Below, piece after piece: positions 33,784 to 45,299 of a stretch of 64,000 nt of DNA (the first letter of the stretch is position 1; each line of letters begins with the position of its first letter). Position numbers and translations under genes: made by a program. Source of the stretch: Glyphotaelius pellucidus (Eukaryota; Arthropoda; Insecta; Trichoptera; Limnephilidae); assembly GCA_936435175.1 (NCBI GenBank), contig OW386542.1, positions 22,218,001-22,282,000 on the forward strand, given 5' to 3'. The notes under the pieces are model-generated. The model was not told the DNA's origin and searched no databases. It saw nothing but the letters and a program-made list of their open reading frames with translations.

Positions 33784-34089
33784 TATTTTTGTTATTGTTT
33801 TTGGGGTGTTATGCCGTGTTTCGCTACCTCCTTCTTTAGCCAACGTTTCGGACAGCGTTACAGTGTCCATCATCAGGGCAGATGACCCTGGTCATCTGCC
33901 CTGATGATGGACACTGTAACGCTGTCCTTCTTTAGCCAACGTTTCGGACAGCGTTACAGTGTCCATCATCAGGGCAGATGACCCTGGTCATCTGCCCTGA
34001 TGATGGACACTGTAACGCTGTCCGAAACGTTGGCTAAAGAAGGAGGTAGCGAAACACGGCATAACACCCCAAAAACAATAACAAAAATA
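33784..34089. repeat. Nested palindrome carrying Penelope-type hammerhead-like motifs
   Basis: Outer arms starting TATTTTTGTTATTG enclose two tandem 96-bp palindromic units. On the plus strand at 33994-34034 the order is GCC, CTGATGA, T, GGACA stem, TGTCC stem, GAAA, CGTT, GGC, matching a minimal hammerhead plan. The minus strand carries two similar copies (about 33839-33880 and 33935-33977). The plus copy at 33897-33927 lacks GAAA. Confidence 0.65.
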
Positions 34090-34344
34090 AGAAAAACATG
34101 TTTTTATAAGCACCATAATATATTTTATTTAACTAGCAAATTCTATTCACAAATTAAGATCAAATTGCGAAATTATCAAAAAATCAATTTACGAAAAATT
34201 AGGCATTTTCGTTAGTCGTGCTAAATTATTGATTTTGTACGCCGATCACTAAGAGCTACATTGAAACCTTTCTTTTCTTTACACGTGTCAATTGTTGTTG
34301 GAGGAAGATAAATTACGACCGAGCTATCAGCAGCAGGCATTTCA

Positions 34345-34580
34345 AATAACCTGCCAAAACAAAAGTAAGACTACCATTCAGAATTGAAACATTGCTTGAA
34401 ATGGCTTTAGCCGTGTTTGGTGACCAGATCTGAATAGCCAGGTACTTCCCCACCTTCCTCTTCCATATCTCCTTCCCCTCCCCACTACCTTCAGCCTCAC
34501 AACATACCCCAATTGGGGATGCCATAGTCTCACTCGCCCCAGGGAGCAGTTGCAACCTTGTGCGGTATTGATATGAAAAA
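34345..34580 (-). repeat. Interspersed repeat family B
   Basis: Contains CCCAATTGGGGATG and, reversed, GAGGCTGAAGGTAGTGGGGA. Related copies lie at 39075-39165 (minus), 52600-52790 (plus) and 54815-55020 (plus). The frames across it (34313-34587) are repeat-derived. Confidence 0.55.
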
Positions 34581-34964
34581 AATTCAATTAATCTTTAATT
34601 TAGATTAATCTATGATAATTATTAAGTTTGGGTGGTTTCTACAGCGCCTTTTTTGTGAGGAAAATCACCTTAGTTTTATTAGGAGGGTGATGAAATTTTG
34701 CACACTTGACCTTCAAAACAAAATAAAAGTCTCTATTTACATAAGATTTCTGAAAACCACCCTATCTTTTTTGCCTCCAAATTGCAGAATTTTGATACTT
34801 CCTGATGAAATTTTGCACACCTGACGTTCAAAATAAAAGGTAATTACCGTCTTCAAACTGATTTCCAAAAACCCTACGTAAAGCCCGGGCAATGCCAGAA
34901 CTTCCAGCTGGTTGAATATAAATAAAATAAAATTTGTGAGCATAATAGTTGGCTCTTTAGATTG

Positions 34965-35080
34965 GCAGTGATGGACAGCCGATTCGTAGCGGTTGGTGGG
35001 ACTTTCGCGCGCTCGGCCGAGTGGAGGCGGGGTGACGCGGGGGAGGGGAGGCATAGCGCGGGAGGTGACTTGACCCAATA
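34965..35080. other. GC-rich island
   Basis: CpG-rich sequence with GGGGAGGGGAGGC runs and CGCGCGCTCGGCC in AT-rich surroundings. It may be a regulatory island; no splice-compatible reading frame is convincing. Confidence 0.35.
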
Positions 35081-35459
35081 CTCGTTCGGTTATCAGATAT
35101 CAAAATTTTATTTTCTGAGCAATTTTTCGAGTCGTCAGAAGACATGCAACATAAAATATTATTATGTACCAATACGGCAGCGGATCGACAAACACTCACA
35201 ATCGCAATCGATTGATAACTTGTTTGTCTACCCCGCAGCATTAGTCTCATGTGAAAATATCATTGAATGTACACAGCAAGCGAATTATTCTTACGACCAT
35301 TATGACTGCGTATTTCAATCCTCGTTACAACTTATACTTATAACTCAAGCATAGGTTAAGTCTGAATACATTCGGACGTACTTATGATGTACAATTTTAT
35401 TTTAGAATTTATTTCTAGTAGGTAAGTACAGAAAATACTTTAGCATTTGTGAATATTAC

Positions 35460-36005
35460 GTACGCAATATTAAATACACACATTTTGTGCAAGCGTTCAT
35501 TATTTTACGTAAATTTATATATATTTTTGAAAAAAATTATGTTCACGTATTGTAAAGAAGATTACGCTGATGATACAACTATCGATAGGAGATGGTAAAA
35601 ACAGAAGAGGAAATTATCATATTAACGTTTTATCTCATATTATGCAATATTAAAAACACACATTTTATGCAAGCATTAATTATTTTACGTAAATTTATAA
35701 TATATATATTTTTGAAAAAATTTTTTCACGTACTGTAAAGAAGATTACGCTGATGATACAACTATCGATAGGAGATGGTAAAAACAGAAGAGGAAATTAT
35801 CATATTAACGTTTTATCTCATATTATGCAATATTAAAAACACACATTTTATGCGAGCATTAATTATTTTACGTAAATTTATAATATATATATTTTTGAAA
35901 AAAAATTTTCACGTACTGTAAAGAAGATTACGCTGATGATACAACTATCGATAGGAGATGGTAAAAGCAGAAGAGGAAATTATCATATTTAGGTTTTATC
36001 TCATT
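35460..36005 (+). repeat. 183-bp tandem repeat, three units
   Basis: The landmark CACGTAYTGTAAAGAAG starts at 35544, 35727 and 35910, exactly 183 bases apart. Each unit includes CGATAGGAGATGGTAAAA and TTATTTTACGTAAATTTATA. Units 2 and 3 are nearly identical; unit 1 is more divergent. Confidence 0.85.
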
Positions 36006-36142
36006 ATTGATGTAAGAAGATATATTCGTAAGGGTTGCTAAAACAAGATTAGTAAACAGAGAGATTGTCATTTTGAAATACGTATAGTACGCAATGTATT
36101 GTAATATTTTTATTTTAAGTTCTTTAAATTATTAATTTTTTT

Positions 36143-36325
36143 TAAGTGAAACTTCTTAAGCCCGGTCTTTCTTAAGAAACGGAAATGACGCATTACAATA
36201 CCTCTTAATCGTCAAATTGCGCTTTTTGGCCGCTTTGATTATGACCTCACTTTTCAAGGCTCCTATTGGTTGAGAATGTGTGGGCGAAGGTTTCGCTTCA
36301 ACCGCGTGTGAAATGCACTCGAATT
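36143..36325 (+). repeat. MITE-A2 copy
   Basis: Starts AAGTGAAACTTCTTAAGC; keeps CTCACTTTTCAAGGCTCC and ends CAACCGCGTGTGAAATGCAC. Confidence 0.65.
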
Positions 36326-37012
36326 TTGAAAAATTAAATTCTGATTAAAATTCTGTTATTAAAGTAATTTAAGGAGTCGTAATGTATCTCAACTTGAATT
36401 ATTTAATAACAAAATTGCTCATTTCAATCCACTGTCTCAAATGTGTCGTCTAAATAAAACAATTGAATGTGACTTTATATACTTTATATACATCTATCTA
36501 TCTACGTAAATAGTCTCGCATATTTTAAAAAGCAAATTAGCAATCTGCTTACTTGACATGTCATGAAGAATAGTTATATTCTAACTGGAATGTTAGTGGT
36601 TGTTATTTACTCTATTTATTATTCTCTTTTTACATAATATTCTAATCTTTATGTTTTATTTTTCTTATCTCTATTTATATTTTTGTTTATATCTTGTTAT
36701 TTATAATTACTAGTTTATAATTATTGTTAACAACTCTACGGAGAGAAAAAACAAATCTGAAACTGTGCTTTCTGTGAACATTTTAAAGTGGATTATTTAC
36801 ATCTACGTTCTTTATAATTGTTTTAAGTTTTTATGTTAAAACTCGGTAAATGTTCCAAAATAATAAATAAATATTAAATACAATATAATTCCTGACGTAC
36901 CTAAAATTCAAAAATACAAATCTAAATCTTCCAATAGTTGATTATGTAATGGTCAGCATAGTTGCCTTTCAAGGGTTCGGACCTCTTCCATGGAATATTA
37001 ATTTTAATTTTT

Positions 37013-37445
37013 GAAGTGAAAACTTTGTTAGCACCGTTGTGATTTGAAACTCGATGAAACAATAAAGCGACACTTAGAAGAGACAAACACGTACATCTAT
37101 AACATTTAGCCTGCGAGAGAACCTAATCGGTCTCCTCTTTGTGTGATACTTCGTCGCTTAACCATTCTTGTCTACTTTAGTTTTCTGACGCTGAAGGTTT
37201 TACTTCTACCGCGTATAACACACAATTTTTAAAGTTAAAAAAAAATTGGAACATTTAAAAAATCGAGTGTGCAATTTACATGCGGTAGAAGTAAAACCTT
37301 CAGAAAACTAAACTAGACAAGAGGAGACCGATTATACTATCTCATTCTCTCCCAGGCTAAATCCTACAGATGTATTTGTTTGTCTCTTTTTAATGTCATC
37401 GACATTCAAATCACAACGGTGCTAAAGAAGATTTCATATTAAAAA
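37013..37445. repeat. Inverted pair of MITE-A1 copies
   Basis: A plus-oriented copy (37013-37230) and a minus-oriented copy (37264-37445) face each other across about 33 AT-rich bases, so the pair could form a long hairpin. Confidence 0.65.
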
Positions 37446-38197
37446 AATCATTTCTTGATTTATATCCCGGGATTTATCACGGATCTGCGCTAGCCATTAT
37501 TAAAAGATTTGTAAATTCATACAATCTTAGTAAAGAATGATTTTGATACGATAAAAAAAATTATTGCAAAAAATCGTAAGGGTCAGAGATGTGTGGGATT
37601 TATGTACACCGGTACATATTGTGTATATTATTATTTTACAAGAAGTTCATTTAGAAAGGGTGACATTATATTTCATATCGATAAGCGATTTTTTTCCCCC
37701 GGCCTCACACAGTATGAGACGGAACTGTGAGACAAACAGGTGTTGGATGAAACACAACTTTGGCGTGAGAAAACAAACATGGACGCCATCAATAATATGA
37801 TATATGACGTCACATTCTGATAAGAATCGATACTTGGATCGTATTCAATCTTCGACAGCATTTATAATGGTATAGACACGACCTTGTGTTGTAGGTAGCT
37901 ACCTAACAAGACAAGACACCGTACACACGTTTACTTAGATACGGGCAGTTGTTGGTTGTTGGGAAGATACTGCAAGTTTTGTAAGCAAGCTTAGTGTGAA
38001 TACAAAGGAGCATGACTTTTCGCGTCAGAACTGTGGACTGTGGACTGCGGACTGTGGACTGTGCTCTGTGCAGTGTGCGCCGGCCGAAGGGCCGCATCTA
38101 GTAATTAATTACGTCAACTGGTCAAATTGACAAATCATTTTTGGAAAAAGTTGTTTTTATTAGTAAAAAAATATTTTTGCTTATAGACAACACAAAA

Positions 38198-38670
38198 AAA
38201 TGGTGTGCAGTTCACACGCGGAAGAAATGAAACCCCAAGTGGTTCGCTACGTTTGGTGATTTCTAGGTCTTGGCGGCGGATGACTAGAACACACTGAACT
38301 CCAGATTCCTAACTACCCCTTAAACTTTTTCCTTCCCAGAACTCTCCTCTTCTTCCTTTCCTTAAAAAACCCTCCACACAGCATCCCCAAAGATGAAATA
38401 GGCCATGAGGGAATTATTTTTCTCAGGGCCTTCTGTATGGAGCTCATGTAACAAAAAGGCAAGAGTGGGGAGGCTACGAAGCAGCGCACAAAGAGGAGAC
38501 CGATATGCTACGAAGCACCGCACAAAGAAGTAGACCGATTATTCTATCTCATTCTCTCGCAGGCTAAATCCTGTATAAAAATGTATTTGTCTCTTAAGTG
38601 TCGTAATTTCGTTTCATCGAGTTTCAAATCACAATGGTGCTGAAGAAGTTTTCACCTCAAAAGTATTTCG
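38198..38670 (-). repeat. MITE-A1 copy with another repeat inserted
   Basis: Starts GTGTGCAGTTCACACGCGG, is interrupted from about 38237 to 38457 by sequence carrying GAGGGAATTATTTTTCTCAG, then resumes AGAGTGGGGAGGCTACG. Part of the internal block is duplicated. Confidence 0.6.
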
Positions 38671-39169
38671 TAAACATAGACATGAGTCGGGTCTACAGCG
38701 ACCAAATGTTTTCAAAACTATCGTTTTATATTTTTTAAGAAGATATTGGATAAAAAACAAAAACATTTGTGTCGTTTATGTGGTTATATTGTCGCTGGAA
38801 ACCCGACTTGATCGCAATAAAAAAATGAATCCCAAAAAAAGGAACATTTTTTGTCAGAAGTTTTTCAATGTAACACTCAATGTAACAGTTATCATTGCTT
38901 ATTGGGACTACTTTTACTTTACAAGATTACGTCATTTTAAGGTCACGAGTTCCAATCCCGGTGTGCCAATTTTTTTTAATGAATACTCGTTATTTCACAT
39001 TAATTAATGGAAAAGCACCTATATCTACAGCAAATTCCAGAATGAAAAAACTATTCTAATATCACCCTGGCGAAAACCAACATTAAGAATTGACACGTTC
39101 ATTCCTTGAAATGGCTTTAGTAGTTTTAGGTGATCAGATCTGAATAGCCCAGTACTTTATATGGCTTAT

Positions 39170-41285
39170 ATACAAAGATATATTATTATATTCATGAACT
39201 ATATATGCAGTTTATATTATGTAAGTACCTACCTGAAGCCACGGGTTAAATCTTTTGTCTTAATCCCTCCGACTAATTTGTTCGCTTTGTAATTTTTGCT
39301 TTGATATCGTTGCATCTCCCTTATCATCATGGCGAGAAATATGATATAAACGGTATTAGAAAGAGACAACACCACGCTTTATATTCAAATCTAAAAGTTA
39401 ACCACAAAATATTTAAAATGTACACCTTTATGAAACCAAAGTTTCGAACCGCAATTTGAAAAAAATTAAGCAATGGGAATATTTTATCAATTATTTTCAT
39501 AAAAAAGTAAGGTGACGATAACGTTTATGATTTTTTATAAGAAAATATATGTATTTTTTAAAACATTTTTATGTTTGCGATCAAAATTTTAATATTTCAA
39601 AAAGTATTTGTTTATTTAAAATTACAAAATTTTAAAGTAAATTTCTTCAATGACAGTTATTAGTTTTCGGATAAGTTGACAAATGTTTCCATTTTGCATT
39701 TTTTTGCAAAGCGGAAATATTTTGACCTTCTCTTAAAATATCCCCGAGGCCTGAGGGGTTAGTTAGATAGGCAGTTTGCAATCAGTGGCTCACGTGAGAT
39801 TTCTACACCCCTCAGGAAAGGTATCTGCAATATTTCTGGGATTCGGAGATTGCAAGAGTATATTCCATTCAATTTAAGTCATCTCTGCAGTAATGTCTTT
39901 CTTTTCAGAAATAAAGTTCACAGTAATGTCATGGCACACCTCTGCTGCCAATACGTGTAAATTTACTGCGATCGTAAGTAAAAACGTTGATCGCAAAACT
40001 CGAGGAAAACGTACGACAGTGTTTCCAAAACTGTTAAAAATTAATTAGCAAATAAAGGATTATACGTACTCTGTAAAATAAATTCTATACTAATTTTAAT
40101 AATATCACAACTTAATTCTACATATTTCATTAATTTAATTCCTACCAAGAATCTATCCAGATTCCAATAGGAAACTACATAGTTTATTATATTTTTAAAA
40201 TAACATTCCTCCTGATACCCGGTAAATCAGATGATCTTCGTACGAGAATCCTCGCTCAAATTTAAGCCGGCAAAATCGACCTCTAATCCTTGAAAATTCA
40301 CAAAGTAGTTCCTTTTTTAGACGCGCCGAACATGTCAAATTTGACATTAACATAAATAATTGCGTATTTTTGTAAATTTACTTGCCTACTTTTATAACTG
40401 CGGTCGTTGACATTTTGAAACATTGCAATGACAGTATTTTGGTTTTGCATACAAAAAAGAAACACGTTCCTTTATCAAAATCATAGACAAAACGTGATAT
40501 CTATACTTACAACTCAAGGTAACGCATTTTATATGAACCTTGCTTACGACCTTATACGGATTATGCTCGCAGTGGGCGAGATGAAACCATGCAGGCCTCA
40601 CTGAACCTTTGCCTTCCCATACCTCTCCTTCCTATCCTTAAAAAGACCTTCCACATGGCATTCTCAAAGATGAAATAGGCCCTGAGGGACATCAGTTTCC
40701 TAAAAAATGTGTAATTAAATAAACCATTGGTAACGAGTATGTTAAAATTGGAAAAAAAAGCTATGTGCTTAATTGACTAATGCATGTGCAAGAATATAAA
40801 TTTTTAACTTAATGAGTTTAAAAATATAATGTCTTTCACTTTTTCTAAACGTATATATAAAAATAAGAAAAAAATGGGATAGATAATATTAACTTAACGA
40901 TTTATTATTTTATATCAAGAAACAAAAAAAAATACAGGCAAATCATTTTATAGGGTGATTTTGGCCTTATAAATAAAATCGTAAAATTAGTTATATTTAT
41001 TTTTGATACTCCAAATTACTTGAGAAAAAAGATAGTGCTTCAAATTGATTCTAAATACTTAACAATAATGTAATAACAATATATTTCAATAGTGAACATC
41101 CGCCCACAGTCCCCACCCCGCAAAAGACCTAACGTGCACCACATTACTGGGCATTAAGAATCTCTTTAAAATTATTCATATATTTTTTAAATTATCTGTA
41201 AGTCACAGAGAGCTTTAAAGGGAAAGCCACTTTCCTAATCTCTCTGTATTCAGAAACTTTGTTCAACTTTGATAGTAAACAATTC
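39170..41285. other. Gene-free stretch
   Basis: AT-rich intergenic DNA with a fragment of the family carrying CCTGAGGGACATCAG at about 40620-40710. No gene or RNA is supported. Confidence 0.4.
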
Positions 41286-41515
41286 TTGAAGTAATACTTC
41301 TTTACGCACGCTTGACTTAGGGAGTAAGCTGGTGAATGCGTGACGAGAGCGTTACGAAAAGTGTGATCGGGCGAGGCGAATGAAACGCACGCTTGACTTG
41401 GGGAGTAGGCTGGTGAATGCGTGACGAGAGCATTACGAAAAGTGTGATCGGGCGAGGCAAACGAAGCATAAAGAAGTTTTACTTCAGTCGTGTGGTCTAA
41501 AGCACACTTGTTTTT
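41286..41515 (+). repeat. MITE-A3 copy with an 80-bp internal tandem duplication
   Basis: The block ACGCACGCTTGACTTRGGGA to GATCGGGCGAGGC occurs twice. It ends with the diagnostic GTCGTGTGGTCTAAAGCACA. Confidence 0.65.
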
Positions 41516-41768
41516 TTGAAGTGAAAATTTCTTTAACACCGTTGAGATTTGAAACTCAATGAAACGAAAAAGCGACACTAAAAAGATATACATCTATAGG
41601 ATTTAGCCTGCGAGAGAATGACATAGACTAATCGGTTCCCTCTTTGTACGGTGCTTCGTAGCCTATCGGTCTCCTCTTTGTGCGGTGCTTCGTAGCCACC
41701 CCACTCTTCTCTACTTTAGTTTTCTGAAGGTTTCACTTCTACAGCGTGTGAACTGCACACACATTTTT
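41516..41768 (+). repeat. MITE-A1 copy
   Basis: Starts TGAAGTGAAAATTTCTTTAAC and ends TTCTACAGCGTGTGAACTG. It directly abuts a MITE-A3 copy on its left. Confidence 0.65.
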
Positions 41769-41929
41769 TCCTTTTAATTTACTTTATCATCCTCAGTGAC
41801 TGTTTGTCTATCCTAGCATACTCTTTCTACGGCACACATACGAGAATAATAATACAGTGCAAAAGTAGCATGCATTGAATGATAGCTGTTTGCAATTGAT
41901 GTGACAGTGCGGGATAATAATACGCACGT

Positions 41930-42120
41930 GCGCAGTGCGCAGTGCGCGCTCCAGCGACAATGGAGTGCAGTCGGCCCGCGTGGTGTGTGGGTGCGACGGC
42001 GCGCACACCCTCTCAGCGCGGCGTCCCGACGGCCGTCCATCGCGGGCGTTTGTTAGCTCCTTTTTATTTCCTACGCGCCTGGCATTTCATCGAACGCGGC
42101 CGCTAACGACGGGGCGATAG
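41930..42120. other. CpG-rich island
   Basis: Dense CG dinucleotides with GCGCAGTGCGCAGTGCGCGC and GCGGCGTCCCGACGGCC. The overlapping open frames on both strands look like a by-product of GC content. It may be a promoter or enhancer. Confidence 0.35.
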
Positions 42121-43334
42121 TCCGAAATAGACGCGGATTCCAGTCACCTTAGCACCGTTGTCTCGAACAGGTTCTATTTCTATAGACTCACATATCCAGA
42201 GGTAGTAAGGCCGAATCCTTCAGCACTTGCGTAAGCTGAAAGGTTCTTCGATTGCACCCTACTGTTTCAATTTTATTAATATGCAGATGGCGATATGACC
42301 TAAGGAAAGAAAATAAAAGAAGGGATAAGCGTCGCTCTCCCTGTGAAAGGTTATGCGGGATCCCTAAATAATAGCAGGACGTCGCTTCGGCAAGTTTCGA
42401 CAATTATTAGTATCTTCTACGAAGAAACTTAATCGTTTTAAATTCAGACGCAACAAGACTCTCGGCGGTCAAATTCAGATCACTACATCTCTAGATTGTT
42501 GGATTTAATTCTTCAAGAATTCAAGACCACTAGTTTTAACAAATCGACTGTAGTTTTAACATATCGATTGTGTTAATTAGTCAGACATCTCCAAATACTA
42601 AAATTGTGAGATAATGAGGAATGCAATATTCGAATGCTCACCATAAATCAAATATTATTTACACGTATCTGTTATTTACATATTAAATATGCTATAAAAT
42701 AACACCTGGAGGCGTAATGGTCAGTTATATTAATGAAATTTTGAAATATCCTACTAATGAAAACATCAACATTTTGTTTAATTCGCTACAAGTTTTTCTG
42801 CATTGTAATTAACTTGGTGGCCAGATAGGGGTACACTTTTACACATTACTGCATACGCAACTCAAATTTAGATTTTTAAAATTGATAAGCAAAGCCATCT
42901 GAAGGTTCTATCGCTATTCGCTATTCTCGTAATATGACAAAAGTTTTCAAAATCATTAGAACAACCGAGTGGTAACACTACCCACTTTCGATTTATGGAA
43001 ATATTCATCACAAATGAATATATGAAATAAATACTTACGTTTGTTTATTTCAGCTAACATTTCGTAAGTATAAAAATTAATATATTATTTTAAGTTACGA
43101 GAATGTTATGAAGCGCATTCATTGTTATTTCCCGAAAAAAATAATGTATAGATTTAAATAAATTGAAAACAGTGAACAAAGATGTAAAAAAAGTGACTAG
43201 TGACAAATATATCGAACACTGATAATTATGAACATATGTAATATCGTTGATGATACATTCATAAAACCTGCTAGCTGTTTGTTTAGATATGGGCCGTGCA
43301 TAGACTGCATAACTGTCCGAAATGATGGCTACAC

Positions 43335-43645
43335 ACGGTGTCCGGAAACTCAGGTAGCACGAGTTGGAAAGTGATAATTCAGAAAACCAAAAAAATATTT
43401 TTTTTTCGATTAGAGCTCTTCGATTTTATTTTATATCTATTAACTTTCTTACAATTTTTAGGGTTAAAAAAACCTTTGGGGGTCTAAATTTTAAAATTCA
43501 ATAAACAGCTGATATTCACGCCAAGCGATCAAAATTTGACCAATAAAATTGCAACCTTGGATTTCATTTATCGACAAAGATTCCAAATATGCTGGAGATT
43601 CACCAGTTTTCCGCTTGCACTACGAGTTTTCAGACACCGTGTACA
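43335..43645. repeat. MITE with ACACGGTGTC termini
   Basis: ACACGGTGTCCGGAAACTC at the left; GAGTTTTCAGACACCGTGT at the right, an imperfect complement. The interior is AT-rich. Confidence 0.65.
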
Positions 43646-44394
43646 AATAACCATATTTGTACCTACATGAATTGCACCCTTCGTGGTTCTACGGTGTTCT
43701 TGGACACCGTTGAACGAAGTGAAGGCAAAGTGGAATTTAAAAAATAATTTGAGAAATTCTAGTGGATTTCAGACTTAGAAAATATAGAATTTTAATGGCG
43801 GGTAGGATGAACAGCTTGCAGGTAAAGCATACACATATAACAATATTATTATACAATTAAAGACAACTCAAAATTGCATCATTACAAAGTCAACAAAAGA
43901 AATTTTCAAATAGTCAGGTGTTTCAAGTGCACAAAAAATCTATGTCAAAAATATTCTGGTATCACCTCAAAAGAGACAACCTCACTCAATCATGAAACCA
44001 GAGCCAAGCAAATGGACATACTAAATATACCTAAGTGTATTTCTACCTTTGTACAAAGACGCTCTGAATTTTTAACTGTAAAGATATATAATATACTGCA
44101 CAGTTTCAAACTAATATAAAAATAACTACATTAAGGACATCAAATCTTGACTTAAGTAATTATCGGAAAAATAACTAACTAATATATCAGTATAAAGTCT
44201 CAGAAGTTTCTGCAAAAACCTTACCCAAACTATGAAGTTGTCCCGTAGAAGTCACTGAAAACTTATCCAAAACATAGGATCTCTTAGTGAGGAAGACTAC
44301 GAAAAAAATCTACATTTATTTTATATTTATTTTTAACCTGTATCTTCTACAAATGTAAAAATTTGAATAAAGTAATTTAAAAAATAAAATGAGT

Positions 44395-44570
44395 GCAGTT
44401 CACACGCGACAGAAACGAAACTTCACCAAAAAAATTTCAACCAATAGGAACCTTGAAAAGTGAGATCATAATCAAAGCTGCCAATGAGCGCAGTTTGACG
44501 TTTCGTAGGTACTGTAATGCGTCATTTCCGTTTCATTCGAGTTTCAAATCACAACGGTGCTAAAGAAGTA
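44395..44570 (-). repeat. MITE-A2 copy
   Basis: From GAGTGCAGTTCACACGCGAC to CAACGGTGCTAAAGAAG. It abuts a MITE-A3 copy on its right. Confidence 0.65.
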
Positions 44571-44573
44571 AGA

Positions 44574-44947
44574 ATAAAAAAATACGAGTGTACTTTAGAC
44601 CACACGACTGAAATAAAACTTCGATGAGAGGAAGAGAGAAAGAAAATGTGCGCGCGCATTGCTCTCTCTTGCTCCTACAGTGTGTTACAGACAATAGGCC
44701 TGCACTGTGTCTTAGACATACGAAACGTGACTGGCTGTGAGAGAAAGAGAGAAAGAAAATGTGTGCTCGCACCTCTCTCTCTTCCCCTACAGATATACGA
44801 AACGTAACTCTCTCTCTTTCTATCTTCACTAACTTATATCTCCCTCTCAACTTCCGTTCGCCTCGCCCGATCACACTTTTCGTAACGCTCTCGTCGCGCA
44901 TTCATCAGCTTACTCCCCAAGTCAAGCGTGCGTAAAGAAGTTTTACT
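44574..44947 (-). repeat. MITE-A3 copy rich in GAGA tracts
   Basis: From ACGAGTGTRCTTTAGACCAC to CAAGCGTGCGTAAAGAAG. The interior holds several GAGAGAAAGAGAG runs and their complements. Confidence 0.65.
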
Positions 44948-45139
44948 TTAAAAAAGGTTGATACAAAACAAACAAAAAAATACTTATGATTTGGTGATCG
45001 ATATTCACTTGACATGTAGGTATGTTGGTAATATAAGCAATGGTTCATGAAAACAGTGATCAGTATTATTAATTACGAGGAACTGATCACCAATATTCGT
45101 TAGATGGATTGTCTAATTTGAAGGACATTAGATAATGTT

Positions 45140-45275
45140 ATACGCAATGTCCGCGACCGCCGCTTGGTTCGGCCTGCTCGGAGCGCGGGTGAGCGGCCCG
45201 CGATTGTTGCTTTAATTAGCAGAACAGTGAGCACTACCGCTGCGCGAAATATCGAGATTTACTTGACGCAAGTGC
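45140..45275. other. GC-rich island
   Basis: CGCGACCGCCGCTTGGTTC and GCGCGGGTGAGCGGCCCGCG in AT-rich DNA. No conserved reading frame was seen; possibly regulatory. Confidence 0.3.
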
Positions 45276-45299
45276 ATTGTGCATCGGATGCACCTGATT

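Noticed and set aside
33784..34089. CRISPR-like or site-specific recombination repeat
   Set aside because: The repeats are palindromic duplications without unique spacers, in a eukaryotic genome; the hammerhead/Penelope reading fits better.
34962..35354. 130-codon plus-strand frame
   Set aside because: It joins a GC-rich island to AT-rich DNA; composition changes abruptly and no domain is visible.
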